Shown in pieces: positions 1-9,970 of a stretch of 64,000 nt of DNA; the stretch's first letter is position 1, and each line of letters starts with the position of its first letter. The stretch is from contig NZ_CP067113.1 of NCBI RefSeq assembly GCF_016615955.1, forward strand, positions 1,984,001 to 2,048,000, given 5' to 3'. Under the pieces are notes generated by a model, which saw nothing but the letters and a program-made list of their open reading frames with translations, made no database searches and was not told the DNA's origin. This DNA comes from Luteimonas sp. MC1750 (lineage in GTDB: Bacteria > Pseudomonadota > Gammaproteobacteria > Xanthomonadales > Xanthomonadaceae). The translations under genes and the position numbers were made by a program.

Positions 1-719
1 ACGCCGCCGAGGTGTTCTCGGGCATCACCCGCCGGCCCGGCGTGGCCTATCCGGTGCTGGTGCCCAACCTGCAGGGCTACGAACGCGCCCGCGCGGTGGG
101 GGCCGACGAGGTGGCGGTGTTCACCGCGGCGTCCGAAGCCTTCAACCGCCGCAACACCAATGCCGGCATCGACGAGTCGCTGGAGCGCTTCGCACCGGTG
201 CTGGAGCGTGCGCGCGCCGATGGCGTGCGCGTGCGCGGCTATGTCTCGACCGTGCTCGGCTGCCCCTACCAGGGGGAGGTGCCGCTGGCCGACGTGGTGC
301 GCGTGGCGCGCGCGCTGCACGCGATGGGCTGCTACGAGGTCTCGCTCGGGGACACCATCGGCGTCGGCACGCCTGCGAAGGCGCGCGCCATGCTGCGGGC
401 GGTCGCATCGGAGGTGCCGATGGCCGCGCTCGCGATCCATTTTCACGATACCTACGGCCAGGCCCTGGCCAACGTGCTGGCCTGTCTCGAGGACGGCGTG
501 GCCGTGGTCGACGCGGCCGTGTCCGGCACCGGCGGCTGTCCCTACGCGCGCGGCGCCAGCGGCAACCTCGCGACCGAAGACCTGGTCTACATGCTGCACG
601 GGCTCGGCATCGAGACCGGCGTCGAGCTCGACGCCCTGGTCGACACGGGGGCCTGGCTGTCGGGCGTGCTGGGACGCGCCAGCGGCAGCCGGGTGACACG
701 GGCCAGGGTCAGCGCGTGA
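1..719 (+). CDS. mvaB: Hydroxymethylglutaryl-CoA lyase, C-terminal part (5' end outside window)
   Basis: The reading frame is open from base 3 back to the window edge, so the start lies upstream and about 238 codons are present of the usual ~300. The enzyme cleaves (S)-HMG-CoA to acetoacetate and acetyl-CoA, the last step of leucine/isovalerate breakdown. The visible part is the C-terminal half of a TIM barrel, with the metal-binding HFHDTYGQ segment near bases 438-461 and the cysteine loop GGCPYARGASGN near 531-566, followed by ATED. Both are family signatures. Its TGA overlaps the GTG start of the next gene by 4 bp, so the two are probably co-transcribed. The truncation is only the window boundary. 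Confidence 0.95.
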   Translation, partial: AAEVFSGITRRPGVAYPVLVPNLQGYERARAVGADEVAVFTAASEAFNRRNTNAGIDESLERFAPVLERARADGVRVRGYVSTVLGCPYQGEVPLADVVRVARALHAMGCYEVSLGDTIGVGTPAKARAMLRAVASEVPMAALAIHFHDTYGQALANVLACLEDGVAVVDAAVSGTGGCPYARGASGNLATEDLVYMLHGLGIETGVELDALVDTGAWLSGVLGRASGSRVTRARVSA

Positions 720-3304
720 ACGGCCCGCCGCCGGACCGGCTGCTGCAGGTGCCGATCGAAGGCGGCGGCAGCGCGGTGCTGGCGGAACTGGAGGTGGCGG
801 CCGTGGACCCGTCCCTGCCCGCGGCCACGCGCCAGCTCCTCGCGCAGGCGGCCGATGCGCTGCGCGCGGCCAGCGCCGATGTCCGCGACGCGCAGACGCG
901 CTACCACGCGCTGTTCCACGCGGTGCCCGATCCGGTCAGCGTGATCGCCGCCGACGGCACGGTGCTCGACCTCAACCACGCCGGCATGGCCGCCTACCGC
1001 CGGCCCCGGCATGAGGTCGTCGGCCAGCCGATCCACGTGCTCAACCCCGACCTGCCCGAGGACCACATGGCACCGGTGCTGGAGGCGCTCGACCGCGGCG
1101 AGACCTACGTCATCGAGGTCAGCAACATGCGCGCCGACGGCACCCGTTTTCCCGTGGAGGTGCACTCGGCGGGCTTCGACCGCGACGGCCAGCGCTGCGT
1201 GGTGGCGGTCGCGCGCGACCTCAGCCGCCGGCGCGAGGCCGAGGTGCGCTACCACGACCTGCTCGAGCAGATCGACAAGGGCATCGTGATCCAGTCCGCG
1301 GACGGCAGCGTGCTGCACGCGAACTCCGCGGCGCTGCGCATGCTCGGCGTGCGCGAGGGCACGCCGGTGCCGCGCGACGGAAGCCTGCCGGCGCAGTGGA
1401 TGGCGCTGCGCGCCGACGGCAGCGAGCTGCCGCTGGCCGAGTACCCGTCCCTGCGCGCGCTGCATGAGGGGCGCATCGTGCGCAGCACCGTGCTCGGCCT
1501 GTTCCACCGCACCCAGCGCCGCCTGCTGTGGCTGTCGGTGACGTCGATTCCGCACTATGCCGCCGGCGGCGACCGCCCCGACCAGGTGCTGTCGATGTTC
1601 TCCGACGTCACCGGCCTCAAGCGCGACAGCGCGCTGTTCGACCGCGTGCAGGCGCTGGCCAGCATCGGCGGCTGGGAGTGGGACCGCGCCAGCGGCCAGC
1701 TCTACCTGACCCGCGAAGCCGCGCACATCCTGGGCCGGACGCGGCACCTTGGTTCGATGGAGGCGATGCTCGCCTGCCTGCTGACCGGCGACGCCGCGCG
1801 CCTGCGCCAGGTGCTGGCGGGGGCGACCGGCGGCACCGGCTTCGACCTCGACCTGCAGGGCCAGCGCGGCGACGGCCAGGCGTTCTGGGTGCGCGTGATC
1901 GGCGAGAGCGGCAGCGGCGTGGCCGGCTCGGCCCTGGTCACCGGGACCCTGCAGGACATCACCGTCAGCAAGCACGGCGAGCAGAACCTGCGCGTGCTGG
2001 CGCGCAGCGATCCACTGACCGGCCTGCTGAACCGCGACGCCATGCTGGCCGAGATCCGCGAGCGCCTGGCCGACGGGCAGCCGGTGTCGGTGCTCTACAT
2101 CGACCTCGACCGCTTCAAGCTGATCAACGACGTGCTGGGCCACGCGGCCGGCGACGACCTGCTGACCGCCGCCGCCGAACGGCTGCGCCGCGCCGTGGGC
2201 GAGGAAGGTCTGATCGCCCGCTTCGGCGGCGACGAGTTCCTGGTCGTGTGCAGCTGCGGCGACGACCCTGCCCGGCCCGAGCGGCTGGCCGATTCGATCC
2301 TCGACGCCTTCGCGATCGGCTTCGGTTTCGACAGCGACGAGTTCGTGGTCACCGCGAGCATCGGCCTGGCGCGCTCGCCGCAGGACGGTGCCGACGCGCA
2401 GACGCTGATCCAGCACGCGGACGCGGCGATGTACGAGAGCAAGCGACGTACCCGCAACGGCCGCCTGGCCTACAACCCGGCACTGGCGCAGTCGAAGCGC
2501 GACCGGCTGCAGTTCGAGACCCAGCTGCGCCACGCCGCCGACAACCAGGAGTTCCACCTCGTCTACCAGCCGCAGGTCGAGCTCGCCAGCGGGCGCGTGG
2601 TCGGCGCCGAGGCGCTGATCCGCTGGCGCAACGAGCGCCTGGGCGAGATGCGTCCCGACCACTTCATCGCGCAGGCCGAGGGCACCGGCGACATCGTGCG
2701 CATCGGCCACTGGGTGCTGCACGAAGCCTGCCGCCAGGTCGCCGCGTGGCGCGACGAGGGCCTGGGCATCGTGCGCGTGGCGGTGAACGTGTCGTACCGG
2801 CAGCTCCTGGGAAGCGACCTGACGGCGTCGCTGCGCAGCCTGCTCCGCGGCTTCGACCTGCCCGGCAGCGCGCTGGAGCTGGAGTTCACCGAGCGGGTGC
2901 TGATCGAGGACGCGCCGGAGACCCTGGGCAACTTCGCCGCGCTGCGCGCGCTGGGCGTGGGCCTGGCGATCGATGATTTCGGCGAGGGCTACAGCGCGCT
3001 GAACTACCTGCGCCGGCTGCCGATCCAGGGGCTGAAGCTGAGCCAGCTGTTCGTCTCCGGCGTGCCCGACAACCAGTCCGACGTGGCGGTGTGCCAGGCC
3101 GTGGCCGGGATCGCGCGCAGCCTGCGCCTGGCGCTGGTGGCCGAGGGCATCGAGCACGAAGCGCAGCGCCACTTCCTGCTGCAGCTCGGCGTGCCCGTCG
3201 GCCAGGGCTTCCTGTTCGCCCCCGGGCTGCTGCCCGACGCGTTTGCCGCCCACGCGCGTTCCCGGCTCGCCGGGGATCCGCGTGCACCGTCGACAGTCCG
3301 GTAA
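716..3304 (+). CDS. PAS-PAS-PAS-GGDEF-EAL cyclic di-GMP signalling protein
   Basis: This 862-residue cytoplasmic protein has about three PAS-type sensor domains (roughly residues 60-175, 175-300 and 305-425), then a diguanylate cyclase domain and a phosphodiesterase domain. The cyclase motif is intact (GGDEF at 504-508), as is the EAL motif (632-634). Other EAL active-site elements are present: the Asn of AVNVS, the Glu of EFTER, DDFG, a Lys in GLKLS, EGIE and GQGF. It could therefore make and degrade c-di-GMP, although such hybrids often use only one activity. No transmembrane segment or signal peptide is visible. The GTG start is chosen because it gives a 4-bp overlap with the HMG-CoA lyase stop. 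The input signal is unknown. Confidence 0.93.
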   Translation: MNGPPPDRLLQVPIEGGGSAVLAELEVAAVDPSLPAATRQLLAQAADALRAASADVRDAQTRYHALFHAVPDPVSVIAADGTVLDLNHAGMAAYRRPRHEVVGQPIHVLNPDLPEDHMAPVLEALDRGETYVIEVSNMRADGTRFPVEVHSAGFDRDGQRCVVAVARDLSRRREAEVRYHDLLEQIDKGIVIQSADGSVLHANSAALRMLGVREGTPVPRDGSLPAQWMALRADGSELPLAEYPSLRALHEGRIVRSTVLGLFHRTQRRLLWLSVTSIPHYAAGGDRPDQVLSMFSDVTGLKRDSALFDRVQALASIGGWEWDRASGQLYLTREAAHILGRTRHLGSMEAMLACLLTGDAARLRQVLAGATGGTGFDLDLQGQRGDGQAFWVRVIGESGSGVAGSALVTGTLQDITVSKHGEQNLRVLARSDPLTGLLNRDAMLAEIRERLADGQPVSVLYIDLDRFKLINDVLGHAAGDDLLTAAAERLRRAVGEEGLIARFGGDEFLVVCSCGDDPARPERLADSILDAFAIGFGFDSDEFVVTASIGLARSPQDGADAQTLIQHADAAMYESKRRTRNGRLAYNPALAQSKRDRLQFETQLRHAADNQEFHLVYQPQVELASGRVVGAEALIRWRNERLGEMRPDHFIAQAEGTGDIVRIGHWVLHEACRQVAAWRDEGLGIVRVAVNVSYRQLLGSDLTASLRSLLRGFDLPGSALELEFTERVLIEDAPETLGNFAALRALGVGLAIDDFGEGYSALNYLRRLPIQGLKLSQLFVSGVPDNQSDVAVCQAVAGIARSLRLALVAEGIEHEAQRHFLLQLGVPVGQGFLFAPGLLPDAFAAHARSRLAGDPRAPSTVR

Positions 3305-3307
3305 AAT
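3302..3307 (+). promoter_or_regulatory. Candidate -10 element for the short-chain dehydrogenase gene
   Basis: TAAAAT lies 30 bp before the ATG at 3338 and overlaps the TAA stop of the upstream gene. A GGGGAG ribosome-binding site follows at about 3328-3333. No convincing -35 hexamer is visible, so the promoter call is tentative. Confidence 0.4.
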
Positions 3308-3337
3308 CCGCGGTTTCCGCCCAACCGGGGAGCCTCC

Positions 3338-4108
3338 ATGCAAGCTGATTCCATCCGCGCCGTCGTCACTGGCGGCGTCTCGGGCCTTGGCCTGGCCGTG
3401 GCCACCCGCATCGTCGCCGACGGCGGCCGGGTCGCCCTGTTCGACGTCAATGCCGACAAGGGCGCCGAGGCCGTCGCGACCCTCGGCGAGGGCAACGCGA
3501 GCTACTTCGCCACCGATGTCACCGACGAGGCCGTGGTGGCCGCGAACCTCGCCGCCGCGAAGGCGTTCCTCGGCGGACTCAACCTGGTCGTCAACTGCGC
3601 GGGCATCCTCGGCGCCGGCCGCGTGCTCGGCCGCGAGGGCTCGATGCCGCTGGCGCGCTTCCAGTCCACGGTGATGGTCAACCTGGTCGGCAGCTTCAAC
3701 GTCGCCAAGGCCGGCGCCGCGCTGATGCAGCACAACGCCGCGGGCGAGGACGGCGAGCGCGGCCTGATCGTCAACACCGCCTCGGTCGCCGCCTACGAGG
3801 GCCAGATCGGCCAGGCCGCGTACTCGGCGTCCAAGGGCGGCGTGGTCGGCATGACGCTGCCGATGGCGCGCGAGCTGGCCCGGTTTGGCATCCGGGTGAA
3901 CACGATCGCCCCGGGCATCTTCTGGACGCCGATGGTCGACGGCATGCCCGACGACGTGCAGCAGTCGCTGTCGGCCTCGATCCCGTTCCCGTCGCGGCTG
4001 GGACGTCCGGAGGAGTTCGCAGACGTGGTCGCCTACATCGCCGGAAACCGCTACATCAACGGCGAAACCATCCGCCTCGACGGCGCCGTGCGCCTGGCCC
4101 CCAAGTAA
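3338..4108 (+). CDS. SDR-family dehydrogenase, 3-hydroxyacyl-CoA dehydrogenase type 2-like
   Basis: This 256-residue classical short-chain dehydrogenase has the NAD-binding TGGVSGLG motif at about residues 11-18, the structural NCAG at about 87-90, and the catalytic YSASK tetrad segment at about 164-168. It resembles type 2 3-hydroxyacyl-CoA dehydrogenases (HSD17B10-like), which oxidise 3-hydroxy-2-methylbutyryl-CoA and related CoA esters in isoleucine and fatty-acid breakdown. The SDR match is certain, while the exact substrate is inferred. A nearby HMG-CoA lyase gene fits branched-chain acyl-CoA degradation. The gene has a good ribosome-binding site and is followed 9 bp later by efpL. Confidence 0.92.
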   Translation: MQADSIRAVVTGGVSGLGLAVATRIVADGGRVALFDVNADKGAEAVATLGEGNASYFATDVTDEAVVAANLAAAKAFLGGLNLVVNCAGILGAGRVLGREGSMPLARFQSTVMVNLVGSFNVAKAGAALMQHNAAGEDGERGLIVNTASVAAYEGQIGQAAYSASKGGVVGMTLPMARELARFGIRVNTIAPGIFWTPMVDGMPDDVQQSLSASIPFPSRLGRPEEFADVVAYIAGNRYINGETIRLDGAVRLAPK

Positions 4109-4117
4109 GGAACACCG

Positions 4118-4684
4118 ATGAAGGCTTACGACGTCAAGAAGGGCAACGTGGTCGAGCACAACGGCACCGTCTACCAGGTGCGCGACATCGAGCGCAGTTC
4201 GCCGCAGGGCCGCGGTGGCAACGTGCGCTTCCGCTTCACCATGTACAGCGTGCCCGGCGGCAACAAGACCGACGCCTCGTTCGACGGCGACGACGACCTG
4301 AAGGAAGTCGAGCTGCTGCGCCGCCAGGCCAGCTATTCGTACAGGGACGGCGAAGCCTTCGTGTTCATGGACGACGAGGACTACACGCCCTACACGCTGG
4401 ACGCCGACGTGGTCGGCGACGACGCCGGCTACATCAGCGACGGCCTGGGTGGCTGCTTCGTGCAGATCATCGACGACCTGCCGATCGCGGTGCAGCTGCC
4501 GCAGACGGTGGCGCTGGAGGTGGTGGAAACCCCGCCGGAGCTCAAGGGCGGCACGGCCACCAAGCGCCCGAAGCCGGCGCGCCTGTCGACCGGCCTCGAG
4601 ATCCAGGTGCCCGAGTACATCGTCAACGGCGAGCGCGTACTGGTGAACACCACCAGCGGCGAGTTCTCCGGTCGCGCGGACTGA
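4118..4684 (+). CDS. efpL: Elongation factor P-like protein EfpL (YeiP)
   Basis: This 188-residue three-domain EF-P family protein aligns along its length with E. coli YeiP/EfpL, for example in the [11 protein letters not shown] segment, the LPQTV block and the [12 protein letters not shown] stretch. It also keeps the C-terminal GRAD ending. EF-P family factors bind between the P and E sites of the ribosome and relieve stalling at proline-rich motifs. Here the tip loop reads SSPQGRGGN, as in the EfpL branch, in place of the KPGKGQA of canonical EF-P, so it is not expected to be a beta-lysylation substrate. The genuine EF-P gene is at 57483-58049. AAGGAA lies just before the ATG, and the gene sits 9 bp after the SDR gene. 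Confidence 0.95.
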   Translation: MKAYDVKKGNVVEHNGTVYQVRDIERSSPQGRGGNVRFRFTMYSVPGGNKTDASFDGDDDLKEVELLRRQASYSYRDGEAFVFMDDEDYTPYTLDADVVGDDAGYISDGLGGCFVQIIDDLPIAVQLPQTVALEVVETPPELKGGTATKRPKPARLSTGLEIQVPEYIVNGERVLVNTTSGEFSGRAD

Positions 4685-4728
4685 CGGGCGCCCGTTCCTG
4701 CACCGCGGCGATCCAACCCGCCGCCTCC

Positions 4729-4805
4729 TGTAGGAGCCGCTATAGCGGCGATCCGATCTGCCGCCCTGCCCGGGGCGGCCGATCGCGGCTGTAGCCGCTC
4801 CTACA
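4729..4805. repeat. REP pair (TGTAGGAGC-type palindromes, inverted)
   Basis: Two 25-bp imperfect palindromes lie in opposite orientation: 4729-4753 and its inverse 4781-4805. The second is the common form (GATCGCGGCTGTAGCC then GCTCCTACA). The first has its stem bases flipped (GCCGCTATAGCGGC instead of GCGGCTATAGCCGC), so hairpin pairing is preserved although the sequence differs. The right unit contains the stop codon of the minus-strand gene that ends at 4801. Confidence 0.9.
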
Positions 4806-6684
4806 GGCGCAGGCCGCCTTCGGCTTGGTGCAGCGCGCGCAGGCGGGCGCCGAGGGCGGCGATGTTGGCCTCGGTCTGTTCCAGGGCCGCCCGGTTCCCG
4901 GGCGGCAGCCAGTCGCGCGCGGCGGCACGAAGCCGTGCATCCAGCGAACGCAGGCGCGCGGCACGCACCGCGGCTTCGCTGCGCGCCTGCTCGCGCTCGG
5001 CCGCCTGCGGCACGCCGTAGCCGGGAAGTGACAACAGCCGTGCGGGGCTGGCGAACGCGCCGCCCTCGCGCAGCGCTTCGGCCAGCAGACCGTCGGCGTC
5101 GGAGGCGGCGTCCGCGCCGTCGGCACCTGCCCGCGGCAGCCGCCGCTTCAACAGCTCGCGCGCACGCTGCTGTTCGCGGCGCAGCGCCGCTTCCTCGAGC
5201 AGCAGCAGCGCCGCCGAGGCCCGCAGGTCGGCATCCTCCAGCCCGGACGCCCGGGCCGATGGCGGCATGCGCAGCCAGGCCTCGACCCCGTCCGGCCAGG
5301 CGCCGCGGTGCGCGCGCGCCACGTCGTACAGCGCCTGGTAGTGCGCGGTCATGGGTTCGAAGCGGTAGCCCAGGCGCAGCGCCTCGCCGGGATCGGTCGG
5401 CACCTGCGCGTCGTCGACGAGGCCCGCGCGACGCAGGCGCCGCAGCAGGCCCTTGGGCGTGATGCCGTCCAGCCGCGCCTGCGCCGCGCGCGGGACGCCA
5501 TCGTGCAGCAGCTTCCAGGTCTCGACCGCGCAGTTGTTGCCGACGAAGCGATAGCGCCCGTCATAGCTCCAGTGCACGCGCGCCGCGCGCTCCAGCAGGC
5601 CGGCGATCTCGTCGCCCGACAGCCGCAGCGGGATCGAGGCCAGCGGCCGCAGCTCGACCCGCGTGTATTCGTCGACCACCTGCTGCAGCGGCAACACGAA
5701 CAGGCGCGAGGGATAGCCTCCGGTCAGGCCGCGCCAGCTCGAGAGTTGCAGGTCGTCGACGAAGGCGCGGAACGACAGCACGCGATGGTGCTCGAGATCG
5801 AGGCGGCAGTCGGGCCCGGTCGTTCGTCCCGGCGCGCAGACGACCAGCCTCAGCATGGCGTGGCCCCAGCGGCTCGCCATCGCCTCGCCGTCGCCCGCGA
5901 GCAGGTAGTCCACGGCGAACACCTGCGCGGGGTCGAGCTCGAGCAGGGGCTGGGCCGCCGCGTCGGCCAGTGCGCCGGCGTCGACCCACGGCAGCGCGGG
6001 CGCACACGCGCTCTCGGCCGGCGCCCAGCCGAAGTGCTCCGCGAACCACGCATGCAGCAGTGGCCGGCGGCAGGCATAGGCGGGATCGAGGATGAAGTGC
6101 TCGAGGTTCACCGCGACGAATTCGGCCGGCGAATGCAGCTCGTAGCGGTCCGGACTGCGCGCGGTGAATGCGTTGTGCGGCGCGCGGCCCGGCCACAGCG
6201 GCCGCACCTGCCATCCCGCGAGATCGAGCAGCCGCGGCTCGCGCGACAGGCCGTGTTCGCGGTCCCAGGCATGCGCGAGCTCGTGCACCAGCGCCGACGT
6301 CGCCGGCCCCTGGGCTGCTGCGCCGCTGGCGGAGTCGGTGTCGGCGTGGACGTCGGGCTTGGCGGCGTCGGCGGCGGCGGCGTAGCTCCCGACCCAGTCG
6401 CCAGGTTCCGGCTCAAGCAACCCGCGCGACAGGCCGATCCGGCGGCCGCGCAGGCGGCCGTGCACCCCTTCGGGCAGGTCGTCACGCCACGACAGGGTCA
6501 GCGAACGCGCCTGGTCGCGCCACCGCGGCGGCAGGCGGCCGAGGACGTCGTCCACCAGCGCGCGCGTGCGCTCCTGCTCCCGCGGCGTGGCGTCCGCGGC
6601 CGCCTCGACGCGCAGCGCAGCCTGCGCGCCGGACGTCCATCCCAGGGCCAGCGCTGTCGCCAGCGCCAGCGCCGGGCGGATCAC
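4801..6684 (-). CDS. Secreted DUF4105 (Lnb N-terminal domain-like) protein with HELAH motif
   Basis: A GTG start at 6684 gives 627 residues beginning with a clear signal peptide (VIRPALALATALALGWTSGAQA, cut after about residue 22). Upstream in-frame codons would add an Arg-rich segment before this signal, so they are rejected. A zinc-peptidase-like HELAH sequence sits at 134-138. The DUF4105 domain spans about 250-400, with SRWGHAML (271-278) and NNCAVET (383-389) offering a possible His/Cys pair. The tail (about 520-627) is Arg/Glu/Ala-rich and probably helical. The DUF4105 fold is the periplasmic domain of the lipoprotein acyltransferase Lnb, but no biochemical role is claimed here. It follows the DUF2388 gene by 7 bp. 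Its TAG stop lies inside a REP unit. Confidence 0.85.
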   Translation of the reverse strand: MIRPALALATALALGWTSGAQAALRVEAAADATPREQERTRALVDDVLGRLPPRWRDQARSLTLSWRDDLPEGVHGRLRGRRIGLSRGLLEPEPGDWVGSYAAAADAAKPDVHADTDSASGAAAQGPATSALVHELAHAWDREHGLSREPRLLDLAGWQVRPLWPGRAPHNAFTARSPDRYELHSPAEFVAVNLEHFILDPAYACRRPLLHAWFAEHFGWAPAESACAPALPWVDAGALADAAAQPLLELDPAQVFAVDYLLAGDGEAMASRWGHAMLRLVVCAPGRTTGPDCRLDLEHHRVLSFRAFVDDLQLSSWRGLTGGYPSRLFVLPLQQVVDEYTRVELRPLASIPLRLSGDEIAGLLERAARVHWSYDGRYRFVGNNCAVETWKLLHDGVPRAAQARLDGITPKGLLRRLRRAGLVDDAQVPTDPGEALRLGYRFEPMTAHYQALYDVARAHRGAWPDGVEAWLRMPPSARASGLEDADLRASAALLLLEEAALRREQQRARELLKRRLPRAGADGADAASDADGLLAEALREGGAFASPARLLSLPGYGVPQAAEREQARSEAAVRAARLRSLDARLRAAARDWLPPGNRAALEQTEANIAALGARLRALHQAEGGLRL

Positions 6685-6691
6685 GTCCAGC

Positions 6692-6994
6692 TCAGCGCGC
6701 CAGGATCGCCCGCGCCAGCTCGAGGTCGCTCGCCGCGCGCGCGTCCGCCGAGTCTTCGCGCAGGGCGCGCAGGGCCGCTTCCAGCCGTGCGCCACGGATG
6801 CGCCCGTCGCTGGCGACGAAGCCGGCCGCGTCCTCGCGCGCCTGCAGCACCACCTTGTCATTGCCCGACGTCGAGCCCGAGCTGGCCCCGCTGGATGCCG
6901 AGCCCGCGCCCGCGCTGGTGCCGGCGAAGCTGGACGCGTGGAGGGGCGTGGCGATGGCCAGCGCGAGCGCGCAGGCGGAGACGATGCGGATCAT
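6692..6994 (-). CDS. Small secreted DUF2388 protein
   Basis: This 100-residue protein starts with a signal peptide (MIRIVSACALALAIATPLHA). A Ser/Gly-rich linker follows, then the conserved block LQAREDAAGFVASDG and RGARLEAALRALR characteristic of DUF2388 (TIGR02448), a family of unknown function known mainly from Pseudomonas and relatives. It lies between the flavoprotein gene (8 bp gap) and the DUF4105 gene (7 bp gap) on the same strand, so the three genes look like one transcription unit. A periplasmic location is inferred from the signal peptide. Confidence 0.85.
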   Translation of the reverse strand: MIRIVSACALALAIATPLHASSFAGTSAGAGSASSGASSGSTSGNDKVVLQAREDAAGFVASDGRIRGARLEAALRALREDSADARAASDLELARAILAR

Positions 6995-7002
6995 GGGGGT
7001 GC

Positions 7003-8397
7003 CTACCGGGACGGGGGATCGAAGAGCTTTCCGGGATTGAGGATACCCGCCGGATCCAGCGCCGCGCGCACCGCGCGCATGACCGCGATCTCGGCCGCGC
7101 TCCGCGTACAGCCGAGGTATGGCTTCTTGACCAGACCGATCCCGTGCTCGGCGGAGATGGTGCCGGCATGGCGTTCCACCAGCCCGGCCAGGTGCGCCGT
7201 CACCGCGCCGCAGCGCTCGACGAAGGCGTCCTGCTCCAGCGCGGCCGGCTTCAGCACGTTGATGTGCAGGTTGCCGTCACCGATGTGCCCGAACCACGCC
7301 ACCTCGAACCCGGGGTAGTGCGCCGACAGCAGCGCCTGCGCCTCGGCGATGAACGCCGGCATCGCCGACACGCGCACGGCGACGTCGTTCTTGTACGGCA
7401 GGTGTGGCGCCAGCGCCTCGGTGATGCCCTCGCGCAGGCGCCACAGCTGCAGCGCCTGGGCCTGCGACTGCGCGACCACGCCGTCCTCGACCCAGCCCTG
7501 CTCCGCGCAATGGGCGAACGCATCGAGGAGATGCGGGTCGTCCGGTCCAACGGCCGCGGCGTCCACCACCACGTAGTACGGATGGCCGGTGTCGAACGGC
7601 GCCTGCGCGCCATGCGCGAGCACGTGGCGCAGCGCCACGTCGGTGAAGAACTCGAACGCTTCCAGCGACAGCCGCTCGCGCAGCGCCTGGAAGACCTGCA
7701 TCAGCACGTCGAACGAGGGCAGCGCCAGCAGCAGGGTCGCCACCGGCGGCGGCGGCGGCGCCAGCCGCAACGTCGCCTCCACCACCACGCCCAGCGTGCC
7801 TTCCGAGGCGATGGCGAGGTGGCGCAGGTCGTAGCCGCTGGAGTTCTTGACCAGGCCGCGGTTGAGGTCGAGCAGCTCGCCCGCCGCGGTCACCAGCTTC
7901 AGCCCCGCCACCCATTCACGGGTATTGCCGTAGCGGAGCACGCGGATGCCGCCGGCATTGGTCGCGATGTTGCCGCCGATGGTGCAGGAACCGCGCGCGG
8001 CGAAATCCACCGGGTACTGCAGGCCGTGGGCGCGCGCCGCCTCCTGCACCGCTTCCAGCGGCGTGCCGGCCTCGACGGTCAGGCTGCGGTCGACCGGATC
8101 GAAGGCCAGCACCCGGCGCATGCGCTCCAGGCTCAGCACCAGCTCGCCGTTCGCCGCCACCGCGCCGCCCGAGAGGCCGGTGCGTCCGCCGGACGGCACC
8201 ACCGGCACGCCTTCGTCGCTGGCCCAGCGCAGCACGGCCTGCACCTCCCGGGTGTCGCCGGGCAGGGCCACCGCGAGCGGCGCCGGCGTCCAGCGCCGGG
8301 TCCAGTCGCGGCCGTAGTGCAGCAGCTCGTCGGGTTCCGTGGCCAGGCGCAGGCCGGGGAGCGCGCTGCGCAGGGAATCGAGTCTGGGGTCGTGCAT
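7003..8397 (-). CDS. FAD-linked oxidase, D-2-hydroxyglutarate/D-lactate dehydrogenase family
   Basis: The ATG at 8397 gives 464 residues. The N-terminal half is a PCMH-type FAD-binding domain with PSGGRTGLSGG near residue 70, the IGGNIATNAGG block and NSSGYDL. The C-terminal half is the FAD-linked oxidase C domain with the metal-binding HIGDGNLHIN and the EHGIG motif. This is the architecture and length of D-2-hydroxyglutarate dehydrogenases and glycolate/D-lactate dehydrogenase subunits. Substrate is inferred from context: serA is divergently transcribed 116 bp away, and SerA enzymes reduce 2-oxoglutarate to D-2-hydroxyglutarate, which a D2HGDH recycles. The downstream DUF2388 and DUF4105 genes follow closely. 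Confidence 0.9.
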   Translation of the reverse strand: MHDPRLDSLRSALPGLRLATEPDELLHYGRDWTRRWTPAPLAVALPGDTREVQAVLRWASDEGVPVVPSGGRTGLSGGAVAANGELVLSLERMRRVLAFDPVDRSLTVEAGTPLEAVQEAARAHGLQYPVDFAARGSCTIGGNIATNAGGIRVLRYGNTREWVAGLKLVTAAGELLDLNRGLVKNSSGYDLRHLAIASEGTLGVVVEATLRLAPPPPPVATLLLALPSFDVLMQVFQALRERLSLEAFEFFTDVALRHVLAHGAQAPFDTGHPYYVVVDAAAVGPDDPHLLDAFAHCAEQGWVEDGVVAQSQAQALQLWRLREGITEALAPHLPYKNDVAVRVSAMPAFIAEAQALLSAHYPGFEVAWFGHIGDGNLHINVLKPAALEQDAFVERCGAVTAHLAGLVERHAGTISAEHGIGLVKKPYLGCTRSAAEIAVMRAVRAALDPAGILNPGKLFDPPSR

Positions 8398-8513
8398 GGC
8401 CGGGTGCCTGTGCGGAACGGCCAGCCTGCCAGCGGCGCGCCCCAGCGTCCACCGCTGCAGTGCAACACCGCGGCGCCGCTGGCACACTGCAGGCCTCCCC
8501 CAGGGCGCCGACG

Positions 8514-9746
<1,233 letters not shown>

Positions 9747-9769
9747 CCTCGGTGGGATGCGGGAAAACT

Positions 9770-9957
9770 CTTTTGCCACGGATTGACGCGGATGAGCGCG
9801 GATTGACGCGGATCAAGCGGAAAGAAGGAAGAGGACCGCGGGCGCCGTCCACCACGCAGGGGCCACCGCCCGCTCCGCTCTTCGCTCCATCAAACAAACC
9901 CGCTTTTGCCCTATCCGCGTAAATCCGCGCTCATCCGCCTCAATCCGCGGCAAAGCT
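9770..9957. repeat. Long inverted repeat, GCCACGGATT family, copy 1
   Basis: The left arm begins TTTTGCCACGGATTGACGCG at 9771 and carries internal direct repeats of GCGGATTGACGCGGAT. The right arm (about 9912-9956) is its inverse, ending AATCCGCGGCAAAG. The arms are imperfect, about 45 bp each, and enclose a ~100-bp non-coding centre. The element fills the space between convergent serA and the Nudix gene. Related elements lie at 13550-13646 and 36019-36247. Confidence 0.8.
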
Positions 9958-9970
9958 TCTCGCTCTTCCC

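Noticed and set aside
587..4159. A 1190-codon open frame on the minus strand
   Set aside because: It is antisense to the GGDEF-EAL protein and the SDR gene, is His/Arg/Ala-rich with no domain, and is a by-product of high GC content.
8486..8505. Sigma-54-like TGGCAC upstream of serA
   Set aside because: The matching -12 element (TTGCA at the right spacing) is absent.
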